Source: Saxidomus purpurata (taxonomy: Eukaryota > Mollusca > Bivalvia > Venerida > Veneridae). Taken from it: DNA of 64,000 bases. Shown here piece after piece: positions 34,601-43,200 of this stretch. Positions within the stretch are counted from its first letter, which is position 1. Every line of letters starts with the position of its first letter. A model generated the notes under the pieces. It was not told where the DNA came from and searched no databases. It saw nothing but the letters and a program-made list of their open reading frames with translations. The translations under genes and the position numbers were made by a program. Location of the stretch: the NCBI GenBank assembly GCA_022818135.1, contig JAFMSR010000012.1, positions 31,123,550 to 31,187,549 on the forward strand. The letters run 5' to 3'.

Positions 34601-37600
34601 CACAACAGGAATTATCCTCTAAAAGCAGACTGCAAATAAACCTGATTTAGGCAGTAATTGCAATTTAATTATAAACATGCTCGATCTCTTAAAGAAGACC
34701 CATTGTGGATGATCACATTTTGTGAAAAGATACATGCAACTGCACTATACCAGTTCACAGGATTTGTTGACGTCTCCGGAAACTCAGCATCAATCATTTA
34801 CACAATGGTCATTAGATCTACCAAGCAAAAAATAACAGTAATGCATCAAGGTAGCTGATTGTCTTAAGAAAAATAACAATTCAGTGAGTCAGGGGCCTGC
34901 TGATTGGTTTATTATGCTTGAACATGACCACGAAATTGATTGATGCTACCTTTCAACTTCAGTATAACTTAGGGACATCAATAACAATTGATGATGAAGC
35001 AAAATGATTCTGAATTTCAGTTTGACATATTGTTTCATTCGTCATCTACATTATTTTCTCTTTCATCTGGTATAATCCTACATACATTAAAATTATATGA
35101 TTGAGTTCTGGACTAATTCCATGTATATTACACTTACATAAGATTACAGTGTGAGCAATGATTGGCAGAATTAATTATAAATCAGGTATATGAATATCTA
35201 AAGACATTTCATTTACAACATAATTTTTTTAATGAATCAAGGTCACAACTTGCAGCTCATGAACGTAATTTTTCACTAATAAAAATTTGAAGCTATTCTG
35301 CTTTTGATGGAATGTCTTCGAATAAAGGAATACCCCTTGCTTATGGTTCTATGACTTAATTTCTTAATCTGATCTTATTGTAGTTATATAATCACTTTAC
35401 TGCTAATCCCCATACCCTAGCAACATAATCTAATCTGTAACAGAAAATGGTTTTATCTCTCTTGCAGTAAGTTTAAAACATTGTTAAATAAAACCCAAAC
35501 TAAACAGGAGCAAGTATTCCTCCCTGCCTTATCCCTTAAGCCATTGTAAAGTAGAATTTCACAACTTGATGATACTTGAGACAGCCCTTTAAAATCTGTT
35601 TAAAGTAGAATACCAGATTAACAAATTAGCTATTTAATACTATCAACATTTAAATATGAAAATTTTCTTATTCATCAGAAATCGAAATTCATTAACTATG
35701 TTGCTTTCATGAAAACTTATAAATATCTAATTAACTATGTTTTAGAAACACAGAGATAATACTTACTGATATATTATTTCCATAAAAGAATAGCTAAATC
35801 TTTATTATTTTATTTCTACATTTAATTCAATATCAATCCATTTGTCTATTAAGAACACTTCTACTCATGCGCTCCGTACGACGAGAGAATAGGAAATAAA
35901 ACAAACGGAACTCGACCTGTCAGATGACAGTACAGATGTGCAACACATACTCGTCCACCGTAACAAGTGACAGTGTCTGCGGCGAGACTCAGCTGCTTAT
36001 ACCTAAGGGCAAGACATAGGTAATTACATCACATTAGGACAAGAATTAGCGAGGTGATTTTGAAGACAGATATAACTGTATCGAGTCATACATCACCAAG
36101 ATTGTCGATAACGTGCTGTACCAGGCCTTTAACCTTACAAGCCTTAAGGATAAATCTGATCTTGACCAGATGTAAAAAGCTGAAAATATTGACATTAAAA
36201 ATGGTCCAGAAGCAACAGGCAGGTAAATAAAGTCAAATGAAGCATTGTAAAATCTGTTATTATGTTTGAATCTGGAGACTACTGTTTGAAAGTAACACCA
36301 GAAATTTATATCATCATTTGTGGAATGTGGACTGCCATAAATTCACATAATTGAAATAAAAGAATTAATTTAATAATATTAAAGTTTTGATCTTTTAACT
36401 GATTGTAATAACCATTAATTTTTATCTTTATTTACATCTCTCAGGACAGACGATAAAACACATTTTTTTCCAAGACAAACTATTTAGTGCCATAGGCAAC
36501 AATAATTATAAAGTTCAGCTGTTAAAATAAAGATTCAGATTCTGTGTTCAATACATGTATATTTTTAATTTCCCATGGCAATTTTTTAAAATTTATTTCT
36601 GTTTATCTTTTAAAATTCATTTTGTATGAGGATGGTGTTGCCTGATAAAAATAACTCAAGACATTCTTTCTTATAGTTTGTTTAAAAAAATCTTGGTTAA
36701 TGTCCCAGTACCACAATTAAAAGTAGCTCTTACCAGCATCAAAATGTTGCTTTCTCTAAACTTAACAATACTTCCTTGTTTTACTGACAGGCGGCCAGCC
36801 ACATTTGAAAGGTACATCTAGTTATTATATTTACTGCAAAAACAGTCCGAGATGCACCGTTGACGACGGATGCAAAATTCAGTGAAGCTGCGGTAAACAA
36901 TATTACATGTATAACAAAATCCATTTTCTTGGTAAGTTTACATCAATTAAAATTTTCTGAATGAGGATATAAATGAGGGGAATTTATTGTCAATCCCTGC
37001 TCCTGCCACAACATTTCTTTACCTTGTTGATTGGAAAGAAGAAAAAAAACATACAACCTTGTATTTTGTACAGGTGAACCTGTGTAAATGATACACTAAA
37101 TTATGCAATCATTTACCATATTCATGATTCAATTCAAAACTGTTGTAACTTAAATATTACAAAGAAGGAGTTACAATACTTTTGTGTCAGCCTTCTTTAC
37201 TGCAACATGTACTGTTATATTTCACACAACCAGTCTCACAATTTTGTAAAAGTTGTTAACCACAGCTTGATCAAGCAAACCGCCTTCCTTAAATAGCCAT
37301 TTTGTTCTTATATGCTCAGGATGTTTCAACACTATTTAAATGTATATGTATAAATAAACACAATCAAACTGTTACAAAATATCATTATATATAGTAACAT
37401 AATTATGTGGTTCTGAAGATACAATGTTGTTCTATTGTGGCGAAAAGCAGAAATCCTGTAGCAGTGACCGACACTTCCTCAAGAAAAGCAATTTTTTGTA
37501 TTTCTTTATTATTAATTTACTGTCATGCATTAACTTTAAATATTTCAAAATATGCAACTTAACATTTGTGGCTGAGACAGAAGTTGGTAATTTAAATATG

Positions 37601-40288
37601 CAAATTAGCTCATCATGATAAATTATTTATCCCGCTCAGAGACAAAATGCAACCGCCTGAATCCTAATTATTAGGAAATGTAACAATAAATCCTAAAATC
37701 TGCATGCAATTATGGTACATAATAAGTATTATTTTACATAAAATGTCAAGCTTTTGCACATATAATTAAAACATGCACATTAGCACATAAAGCTAAAAAT
37801 ATGAATCATGCAGAATTATGAAAGGTCACTCAAGTGCAATAAAAATCCAGCATATCCTAGGTCTGAAACATCCTGTACTATTATTCATTTGCTGTCATAA
37901 ATCACTATTTTTTACAAATTAACATGCTATAAATATATCTATATTTTGAATTAATAAAAACATATCAAATTATTTTGAAACCTGTTGGCAATATCTGAAC
38001 AAACGGGAATTATTCAAGTTGGAAAAAAGTTAAGTTATTTAGTTAAAATAAAGATAACTAATCTAAGAATGCTGAATAGTATCAAGTTTAATCAATGTTT
38101 CTAAAGTATCGCATGTGGTTCTGCATCAGAGTGACCTAGAAACTGAAACAGAAAGTTCAAATAACAAAAGCTATGTTAGAGATATGCACCATCACCAGCA
38201 AGTTATAGCTTAAAGTGAATAAAGGCAAGGCTAAAGGTAAAGGTTAGAGGTCAAGGTTAAGTAAGGGCATGGTTAAAGAATGTCAGGGAAAGCATGCAAG
38301 GCTGGGTTAGGAGTACATGTTAGAATAGTACTTGACATAAGTAAAGCATTATACTTATTAGATCTGTGCCCAGTTTATAATTCAGATTACATATTTTTTG
38401 TTTGCTTTGATTTAAAAATATATAGATGCATAACATGAAATATACATGTGATTTCTACAAGCTCTATCTGAATTATATTAGAAACTTGAAAAAAATAAAT
38501 GTTTGAAAAATTATTATATAAAGATAAGTCGCATAATCTACAGTTTTGAGTGTGAGACCCTCAAGTTTACATGCATGCATTGTACCACATTCCCCAGGGT
38601 GACTTGTCTCGAATATATGCAGGAGTACATCACATAAAGTACACTTGAACGATACCTTATGTTTTATAAGTTCACTAAGTAATTCTTCAAGATCATCAAA
38701 ATCTGAATCGTAATCCAGATTTTCATCATTTTCAGCCATCTCCACGTCCAAAGTCTGAAAATGCAACACATAATTAGGCCTAGCTACTACGTTAAAGTAA
38801 AAAATCTGCGATTTTCCCTTTTATTATATCTATCCATTTCACCTTAAATACTAATTCCTTGTGTCTACCTTTCATGTCTCAGTCTTACACGAAGGGGGTT
38901 TATTCATGTAAGTACTGAAATGTAAATAATCTAAAGTTAAATTGGGTAGAGGGATTATTCTGAATTAGTCTCCCTTTAAACGTACACTTTTAATCTATGG
39001 ACTGTACAGATAGGCAGAAGCTATAGAAAAGAGAAAAAGGAAGATAAATCTATCATTATCAAAGATGGCTAAATGATCATTAATCTGTAAAATAAATTAT
39101 AATCCTGCATAAAATCTTTCCACAAGGTTGAAATAATTTTCTCTCCCCGATTTTCTTAAATATAGATACATTTACTATTTATATTAGCAGCTTTTGCAGC
39201 AAAAACATGTTCTCATTAAAATCACCACAAAAGCGTGTTAGATTTTATCGCTAGGATTATCCAATCAAAAATGCTTTAAACTTTAGCCCTGATTAGTTGA
39301 ACTGAAAGGTACAGAAGGTGAAAAAAGACGAGAAAAACTTCACACAGTGTCAATCCAAAGATGTGGTACACATATTACTGAGAAAGACTACAGCAACATC
39401 AATTCTATGTAAAAACAGTGGTAACCACTGGAAGTGGTTGTCATGGTAATACTGGTTGTTAGGCACCAAGTATAAGGTGTGAAGGAAAGGGACATTTTAA
39501 AACTAAACCAAACCTCCAGTAGAGAGAAATGTGTTAGCCAACAGAACTGCAAGAGCATGTACATTAAAAAGTTCTCATTTTTATTTACTAAAAAGTAATT
39601 CCACACTAAAAGCAATTTTCCAAAATGTCGAAAATACTTTACATCAAAGCAAAGTTGGCATATTTCTCTTGCAGTCTTTCTGAGTATAAATGTAGATTAA
39701 GACAAATGTAAAATATTGCCTTCATCTACATACAGGATATCCCAGTGTCAAAACACTCAAAAAAAGGAAATTGTTTCTTTTTTATACAAAATCAAAGGAA
39801 AAGTGGAAAACATCACTCGAAAACTGAAAAATCAGTGACTTTTGGAGATCACACCTTATAATAAATGTCTACATTACCCTGGTTACCTTTGCACCCCTTC
39901 TGATCGCATTTCCGCCAGATGATACGCTTGACTCATCTAAATTGGATGGTGTTGTTGGCGTTGCAGCTGGGGACGGAGGTTCACTATTTCCGCTAATACT
40001 GGATACAGTAGAAGACATCACAGGTGATGGGGAAATCGTTGGTTTCAAATTTGGAATGCTTTTGCTATCATTGTCTGAACTTGTTAATGCTGACTCTGGG
40101 TAAGTTGGAATCCCAAAACTTGGCTTTATAGGCTCGGGTCTTGGGATTTGAGCAAAACCTGGAAGTTCTTTATGAATCGTAATACTGTGTGGTGATTGAG
40201 GCCGCAACTTTTCAAACATGGCTTCATTCTGACAAGGTTCTGTGTCCACTACTAGGGGAGCAAACTCTTCAAAATCAGCATCGTCATC
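16489..40288 (-). CDS. RREB1: RREB1/hindsight-type zinc-finger transcription factor (whole gene, 15 exons, 5' end open)
   Basis: Joining fifteen exons gives 6123 nt, 2040 codons plus TAG, with no internal stop. The exons are 40288-39887, 38754-38656, 29721-29520, 29267-28780, 28385-27203, 26410-26233, 25778-25016, 24660-24324, 22082-21709, 21529-21337, 21166-20993, 20540-19368, 19016-18876, 17185-16956 and 16674-16489. I count twenty C2H2 fingers in scattered clusters. The N-terminal trio (CPVC, CKIC, CKVC with [12 protein letters not shown] and TTNGNMHRH), the segment KFPLIAK and the TLKSH finger recall vertebrate RREB1. In the family, RREB1 is a nuclear DNA-binding factor downstream of Ras/MAPK that works with SMADs and CtBP corepressors; the fly orthologue hindsight acts in epithelial morphogenesis. 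Human RREB1 is shorter (about 1700 residues). The start codon is missing or lies upstream of the first exon found. Orthology rests on recognised motifs, not on a search. Confidence 0.9.
16956..17185 (-). CDS. RREB1: RREB1 exon n: low-complexity S/G/T-rich region
   Basis: After a gttttcag acceptor it encodes [12 protein letters not shown], then 76 codons rich in S, G and T ([17 protein letters not shown]), ending PSTSK before gtaggc, phase 0. It has no finger. It is linked by phase on both sides and is placed in the C-terminal tail of the protein. Confidence 0.88.
17435..18805 (+). mobile_element. satellite-bearing element in an RREB1 intron, 15-bp inner inverted repeat
   Basis: It starts ACAAGA and the hairpin GCTGTCACATGACAGC (17441-17456). 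A perfect inverted pair follows: GCTCGACTATTCGAA at 17459-17473 and TTCGAATAGTCGAGC at 18785-18799. The core has about five ~165-bp units marked by AAGTTAAAAAG (near 17930, 18091, 18253, 18420, 18585), each with CAAAACAGAGTTATGGG and TTGAGTTTCAA. A GACGCCGACGCC tract precedes the end, which is GTCGAGCTAAAAA. It lies between exons m and n, inserted in the intron, with no open frame of note. Confidence 0.8.
18876..19016 (-). CDS. RREB1: RREB1 exon m: zinc finger 20
   Basis: It completes the canonical linker HTG-ERPF and encodes the last finger ([18 protein letters not shown]). [14 protein letters not shown] follows, and the donor is AAAG/gtagtt, phase 1. Fingers 19 and 20 are therefore a tandem pair split by an intron in the linker. 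The exon lies just upstream of the intron that carries the 17.4-18.8 kb repeat element. Confidence 0.94.
19017..19367 (-). other. RREB1 intron between exons l and m
   Basis: 351 bases with a gtaagg donor and ttgtag acceptor. Ordinary A+T-rich intron; no repeat recognised. Confidence 0.8.
19368..20540 (-). CDS. RREB1: RREB1 exon l: end of finger 16, acidic and coiled-coil region, fingers 17-19
   Basis: It opens [11 protein letters not shown], completing finger 16. About 230 residues follow without a finger: acidic runs ([18 protein letters not shown]) and a Q/K/E/I segment ([19 protein letters not shown]) typical of a coiled coil, which could mediate dimerisation (inference). Fingers 17 ([12 protein letters not shown]), 18 ([12 protein letters not shown]) and 19 ([14 protein letters not shown]) follow. 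The exon ends at the linker glycine, CAG/gtaagg, phase 1. The 1173-nt length keeps the frame exactly. Confidence 0.95.
20541..20992 (-). other. RREB1 intron between exons k and l
   Basis: 452 bases, gtaagt donor and ttgccag acceptor, splitting zinc finger 16. Nothing else recognised inside. Confidence 0.8.
20993..21166 (-). CDS. RREB1: RREB1 exon k: finger 15 and most of finger 16
   Basis: The linker G-QKPFKC leads into finger 15 ([15 protein letters not shown]), then DRPYKCPLC begins finger 16. The exon stops one base into a serine codon (CAAA/gtaagt, phase 1), so the histidine half of finger 16 lies in the following exon. Reading on instead gives S-K-stop at once, which confirms that the intron must be removed. 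Confidence 0.93.
21337..21529 (-). CDS. RREB1: RREB1 exon j: basic patch and zinc finger 14
   Basis: It starts [13 protein letters not shown] (phase 0). The basic patch PPKKKRN is a plausible nuclear-localisation signal. Finger 14 ([16 protein letters not shown]) ends at the linker glycine, where the intron is phase 1 (CAG/gtaaaa). It connects directly to the G-QKPF linker of the next exon, so fingers 14 to 16 form one cluster. Confidence 0.93.
21709..22082 (-). CDS. RREB1: RREB1 exon i: finger-less spacer
   Basis: It begins [20 protein letters not shown] after a tattgtacag acceptor (completing a phase 1 codon) and runs 124 codons to GAG/gtaagc, phase 0. There is no C2H2 finger. [15 protein letters not shown] and [12 protein letters not shown] look helical and charged; the rest is S/A/P-rich. 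It is linked to the gene by matching phases at both junctions. I recognise no function for it. Confidence 0.9.
22258..22703. mobile_element. intact hAT-type MITE with 8-bp target-site duplication
   Basis: The element proper is 22266-22695 (430 bp). It begins TAGGGATGT and ends ACATCCCTA, terminal inverted repeats of the hAT form. It is flanked by TATTATAC at 22258-22265 and again at 22696-22703, a perfect 8-bp duplication as expected for hAT transposition. The interior is non-coding with ATCGATATATC-type palindromes near both ends. It lies in the intron between exons h and i of RREB1. A truncated relative is at 6955-7271. Confidence 0.93.
23035..23869 (+). mobile_element. satellite-bearing element with perfect 14-bp terminal inverted repeats
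   Basis: AACCAGGTTTTCAA at 23060-23073 is exactly complementary to TTGAAAACCTGGTT at 23851-23864. The core has four ~140-bp units (CCTTGACCTTGGAGCCAGCC repeated; TGACCTT at 23350, 23491 and 23632, with a slightly broken first copy near 23211). A (CCGCCCAT)n microsatellite follows at 23759-23815. A second inverted copy of the terminal motif (AACCAGGATTTTCAA, 23834-23848) makes a hairpin at the right end, followed by TTAAAAATA. It is in the RREB1 intron between exons h and i. No coding capacity. Confidence 0.85.
23759..23815. repeat. (CCGCCCAT)n microsatellite
   Basis: About six to seven 8-bp units in the 23-kb element, just before its right terminal repeat; nearly perfect copies. Confidence 0.92.
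24324..24660 (-). CDS. RREB1: RREB1 exon h: zinc finger 13 and basic linker
   Basis: It starts [10 protein letters not shown] after a gtctttcag acceptor in phase 0 and holds a single finger ([14 protein letters not shown]). About 80 residues rich in Q, K and S follow ([39 protein letters not shown]) with no known domain. The donor is GCAG/gtaaat, phase 1. The isolated finger probably acts separately from the neighbouring clusters (inference). Confidence 0.92.
24661..25015 (-). other. RREB1 intron between exons g and h
   Basis: 355 bases, gtaaat donor and tctttcag acceptor, phase 0. Nothing else seen. Confidence 0.8.
25016..25778 (-). CDS. RREB1: RREB1 exon g: fingers 11-12, SP-repeat region, two CtBP-like motifs
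   Basis: It completes finger 10 with KKHG, then encodes fingers 11 ([13 protein letters not shown]) and 12 ([12 protein letters not shown]). After an acidic stretch comes a short amino-acid repeat around [12 protein letters not shown] and HLSPLSR, continuing TSPAQSP: a cluster of proline-directed serines that could be MAPK targets (inference from Ras-pathway biology of the family). IKTEPV has the psi-K-x-E form of a SUMO site. PLDFS and PIDLT resemble the P-x-D-L-S motif that recruits CtBP. It ends PIAPK before gtaaat, phase 0. Confidence 0.93.
25779..26232 (-). other. RREB1 intron between exons f and g
   Basis: 454 bases, gttaga donor and ttaaaag acceptor. It contains an imperfect ~33-bp tandem phrase (ATTTCCATG with ACAGGACA) repeated two to three times around 26005-26070. 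No other feature. Confidence 0.7.
26233..26410 (-). CDS. RREB1: RREB1 exon f: end of finger 8, fingers 9 and 10
   Basis: After a pyrimidine-rich tttttttcag acceptor, GT completes the serine and gives [14 protein letters not shown], finishing finger 8. Finger 9 ([16 protein letters not shown]) and finger 10 ([16 protein letters not shown]) follow in tandem with a near-canonical linker (HSGARPFQC), so fingers 8 to 10 form one DNA-binding cluster. The donor AG/gttaga is phase 2, and the last basic residues of finger 10 come from the next exon. Confidence 0.94.
26411..27202 (-). other. RREB1 intron between exons e and f
   Basis: 792 bases, gtaagt donor and tttttttcag acceptor, splitting zinc finger 8. 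Very A+T-rich; no repeat recognised. Confidence 0.8.
27203..28385 (-). CDS. RREB1: RREB1 exon e: zinc fingers 4-7, proline-rich linker, first part of finger 8
   Basis: The largest exon, 394 codons. Finger 4 (CPAC, HLESH) and finger 5 (CTQC, HRLISH) are followed by a charged K/E/D segment, then [17 protein letters not shown], a block that recalls RREB1. Fingers 6 (CKVC, HTYSH) and 7 (CPIC, HMLKH) follow. Next is a roughly 170-residue P/G/M-rich linker ([45 protein letters not shown]) and then [15 protein letters not shown]. Finger 8 is split: the exon ends one base into a serine codon (AAAA/gtaagt) and the histidines come from the next exon. Confidence 0.95.
28386..28779 (-). other. RREB1 intron between exons d and e
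   Basis: 394 bases. The donor gtttga is weak; the acceptor is tttttatag. Phase 0 on both sides. No repeat recognised. Confidence 0.75.
28780..29267 (-). CDS. RREB1: RREB1 exon d: zinc finger 3 and a long basic/serine linker
   Basis: It starts by completing the linker glycine (G-ERPF) and encodes finger 3 ([18 protein letters not shown]), the third of the conserved N-terminal trio. About 130 residues follow without a finger: [11 protein letters not shown], then a serine-rich part with KRQYSGSD and [10 protein letters not shown], then a glutamate-rich tail ([11 protein letters not shown]). The two KRQ-S segments are basic-directed phosphorylation-like sites (inference). The donor is GAG/gtttga, a weak but legal GT site; the join is supported because phase 0 is kept into the next exon. 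Confidence 0.9.
29520..29721 (-). CDS. RREB1: RREB1 exon c: zinc fingers 1 and 2
   Basis: The exon opens [17 protein letters not shown] after a gtgtttcag acceptor (phase 0). It encodes finger 1 (CPVC, HIRSH) and finger 2 ([16 protein letters not shown]), then stops at the glycine codon of the inter-finger linker with a strong G/gtaagt donor (phase 1). The pair is closely similar to the first two fingers of vertebrate RREB1 and is one of the best grounds for the gene call. Open sequence continues past the donor only for a short distance. Confidence 0.92.
30402..30642. repeat. fold-back element: 42-bp inverted repeats around a G28 tract
   Basis: The left arm 30402-30443 (TGGTCATAATCCCCTTGG and onward) is complementary to the right arm 30601-30642 (ending CCAAGGGGATTATGACCA), with one mismatch in 42. 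The 157-base loop contains 28 consecutive G at 30559-30586. A partial third copy of the arm motif (AAGGGGATT, 30643-30650) follows. No coding capacity. It may be a MITE or a product of inverted duplication; no target-site duplication is obvious. Confidence 0.85.
33205..33420. repeat. dispersed repeat with two GATCATGATC palindromes
   Basis: GATCATGATC occurs twice (33242-33251 and 33273-33282) around ACATCCGTACATTAT. TTTGCTATTCAGTTAATAAA, GGGCACCCCTTTG and AATGGACAAATCCATTTTTG follow. I recall this block order from repeats in venerid clams, but that cannot be checked here. No coding potential. Confidence 0.45.
34570..34583. promoter_or_regulatory. Sp1/KLF-like GC box in an RREB1 intron
   Basis: CCCCCACCCCGCCC stands out in an A+T-rich intron. 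It matches the KLF/Sp1 class and is broadly similar to the C-rich, A-interrupted sites bound by RREB1 itself. No transcription start can be placed next to it. Confidence 0.25.
38656..38754 (-). CDS. RREB1: RREB1 exon b: 33-codon acidic exon, possible cassette or alternative start
   Basis: A 99-nt open block sits between a gcattttcag acceptor and an AAG/gtatcg donor, phase 0 at both ends, so it can be included or skipped without changing the frame. It encodes an acidic stretch ([16 protein letters not shown] then [12 protein letters not shown]). The internal ATG at 38739-38737 has G at -3 and G at +4, a good initiation context, so it could also be an alternative first coding exon. It has no zinc finger and I recognise no homologue. 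Splice signals and frame support it; conservation is unknown. Confidence 0.55.
38755..39886 (-). other. RREB1 intron between exons a and b
   Basis: 1132 bases, gtaacc donor and gcattttcag acceptor. A+T-rich; no repeat recognised. Confidence 0.55.
39887..40288 (-). CDS. RREB1: RREB1 exon a: acidic and S/P/T-rich N-terminal region
   Basis: The exon opens after a tttttag-type acceptor at phase 0 with [17 protein letters not shown] and runs 134 codons to AAG followed by gtaacc. It has no zinc finger. It is acidic at first, then rich in S, P and T with several SP or TP pairs (PQSPHS, ISPSPV, EPPSP), and ends NAIRRGAK. Because the frame is open through the acceptor, at least one more 5' coding exon is expected; the Met in NEAMFEKL is a fallback start. 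A second in-frame donor nine bases downstream (AGG before gtaatg) would add V-T-R. It belongs to the RREB1 gene by strand, phase and position; the sequence itself is poorly conserved. Confidence 0.7.
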
Positions 40289-43200
40289 CTAAAATGTACA
40301 AATAAAATAGTTCTTATCTGCAACATTTATAAACATAGGTAAATCAAAATTAATAATTGGCATTTAATATAAAATTACACAATATTCTCCAGTCATACCT
40401 TGATAATCTCCATAGCACATTCTATAGCAAACAAACAGATACCTGTATAAATTTATCAATTTGAATCATTAGGCTTCTAATTTTCCAAACATTTTGATAC
40501 TTTAAATAAATCTCAACAGTCATCAAATTATAGAAAAGTATAAAGTCTTCAATGAACCAATATTACTTCTATGTCATCTAAAAAGAAATAATTTCCCCAT
40601 GTCAAAAGTGAAATAAATTATTTCATTGGTTACCTTTATTGAAACTCCCATACTTTCATCAGTATTTACAAATCCTTCAGTGTCTTATTTTAAATGATAA
40701 AATCTTCAGAAACCTTTTCAAGTTTTCCTAGTGCTGTCATCTAGTATTTAACTACAATACTAGGCCCAACCATTATTTACCCTGCTTTATAATACCTGTG
40801 AATAAAAGCATCGCTTAAGAATGCAAGCTTCTATTTATAATACAATGAAAGAAACCCATTGCTTATGACCACAATCAATGGAGCCGTACTGGAGACGAGG
40901 GCGTAGTGTCACGCTATGCATCGTCCTTCATTGGAGGTGTTTGATACAGAAAACTAACCAATTAGAACAAATTAGCTGAAAATGCAGCCACAAAGCTTAT
41001 TATCAAATATCACAATAACTAAGAATCAGTGTGATCAGAAAGAAAAAAAAATTTGATGTAAAAGATGTATTATTTACATCTGAAGTACATAACGATCCTA
41101 ATCGGTACAAATTATTTACTCATCGTCTTGTACTCTGGGTCCTTAACTCAAGTTACTAAGGTATTATTTATGCAGATCTTTATCTTAAACTTCTGTCGCT
41201 AGTTTTATCTTCCTTCAACCGCCTTCTTTTTTTCATAAACATTTTTGGTATTTCCATTTCTTGAACCAAAATGTCTCTTTCATTACATTCAATTGTCTCT
41301 GTGGTGAAAATTCTATACTATCTCTATTACCATTGTTTTAGCCAATCTACAGTTAACTGTCTGCTGGTTTTAGAATGGAACAAAAATCTGAGTAGACATT
41401 TTTTATCGTATTATCTTACATGTACACGTACGAAATACAAAAGTAGCGGTAAGTTGATGCGTTTGCTACTTAACGGGTTTCTTTCAATAAATTCAATAGT
41501 GCATTGATATTTGCTAGGCAACCTCGGATCAAACTTTATGAGGTACAGACTTAAGATTCTTGTGAAGTTGAGCTATTGAGAATATGTCGCCCTTGTCAAA
41601 ACTTACCCCCTGTACCAAACAACAAATAGCACTTAAATATATAGATGTTAGGCCATACAAAATGCATCTTATGTTTCAATGAGAAGTAATTTAGAAAAAA
41701 AAAAAAACAGAATGTTCTTACATGTGGATCTAACTGAAGACAAAAATTGAGCCTGTACTTATCTCACCATCCCGTATTAATTGCACATATACAGAATTAC
41801 AATTTATTCTGATCAGTTTGAAGCTACAGGAATTTTGATATCAATTATTGTATAATTATTTACCCTTTAAATCTTTGAAATATTAAGTAATTGAATGACA
41901 TTATCTTCCAATTCTTTTTTTTCATATGAAATATTTACAATAATTATTATCTCTCTTTCAGAAATTTAAATTGTCGTTATATAAGATAACCTTCAGAATT
42001 TACAAATTATTTACGTAATATACAGGTAATGTTAATGGTTTAATCATTACTGTATTACTTAAAATCTTGAAGCTTTTTAGAAAAGTTAGTACTGACCTTA
42101 CAAATAAAATGACTACTATATCAAGTAACTAATTCTGCACCTGATTTCAAAACTCCTGAAGAAATGTCAATATTCATTTTCATAAATTATGCATGTACAT
42201 TTTGCAATTAACTAAAAACCAGTTTTTAACAGCACAATTTTCTGTTTTACAGCACAATTTCCTGATTAATAACTTCTAAAAAGTCCACTTACTAAGTTTG
42301 TCAATTAATCTTAGAAGAAGGTGAAAGTGACGTTAATTTTAGTTTGGCCTATAACGTAAGGTATTGATGCTTACTTGGAGACCTTCGAAAGTTGAATTGT
42401 ATGTACATAAGTAAACTGTATGTTATCTTGATCAGCGTCACAACTCTCAAAATATTTACTTAATCTTGTGCAAACTCCCTAAGACTCCAAACAGAACCAT
42501 TCATGGGTTTAAATTATGTTTATTCGAAGCAAGTCTCAACTCGACTGAGGTGTGGATTTTGTATTTATCTTTCAATGAATGTGAAACCAGACTACTTCTT
42601 AATACCATATGTAAAGATCCTGGAAAGGAATAATCGTAAATGGATGCAATTTGGAGATCAATTATTACTAAGGATTTTTCGTGAATTACTCTATTATACT
42701 TAAGTATTTCAATGGTGAATCAGCGTGGAAAGAATAATTACCCACAAAACATTGCAAAATACTGATATAATCATACCAGTTACTTCAATAAAAGAACTCT
42801 GAAACATTTTTTTTTCAATTTAAGTAATTATCCTTGAAATTTCGACACATAAGTTAGGACATGCAATTTTCGCTAACTTCACACACAATTAATTCATCTC
42901 TACATTTTTCATATGGTATCTTGCCCAATTAAAGAATAAAATGAATCCAGTCTTTATATTAACAGTAATTTGACTCAATTCAAAACTTGTTTCATCTCTT
43001 AATATTTTCTGGGCCAAGGAAATAATTGGTTATCCTTGACGCTCGCTATTTACTGTTACTTGAAACTCTTACCAAAGGATGTAGGTTGCTAGAAGAACCG
43101 ATACAATTACTGGGCCAATCATCATTATAAAAATTACTCAAGGATTTTAATCGGAAAATGATCTATCAAAATTTTTCAGCGATCACGCAAGATTTCTGAA

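Larger units (their letters stand above)
29722..38655 (-). other. RREB1 8.9-kb intron between exons b and c
   Basis: Long A+T-rich intron. Recognised contents are the G28 fold-back element (30402-30642), a pyrimidine-rich tract around 32800-32950, a dispersed repeat at 33205-33420, a C-rich GC-box-like site at 34570-34583 and a less A+T-rich patch at 35870-36000. No coding signature on either strand. Confidence 0.65.
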
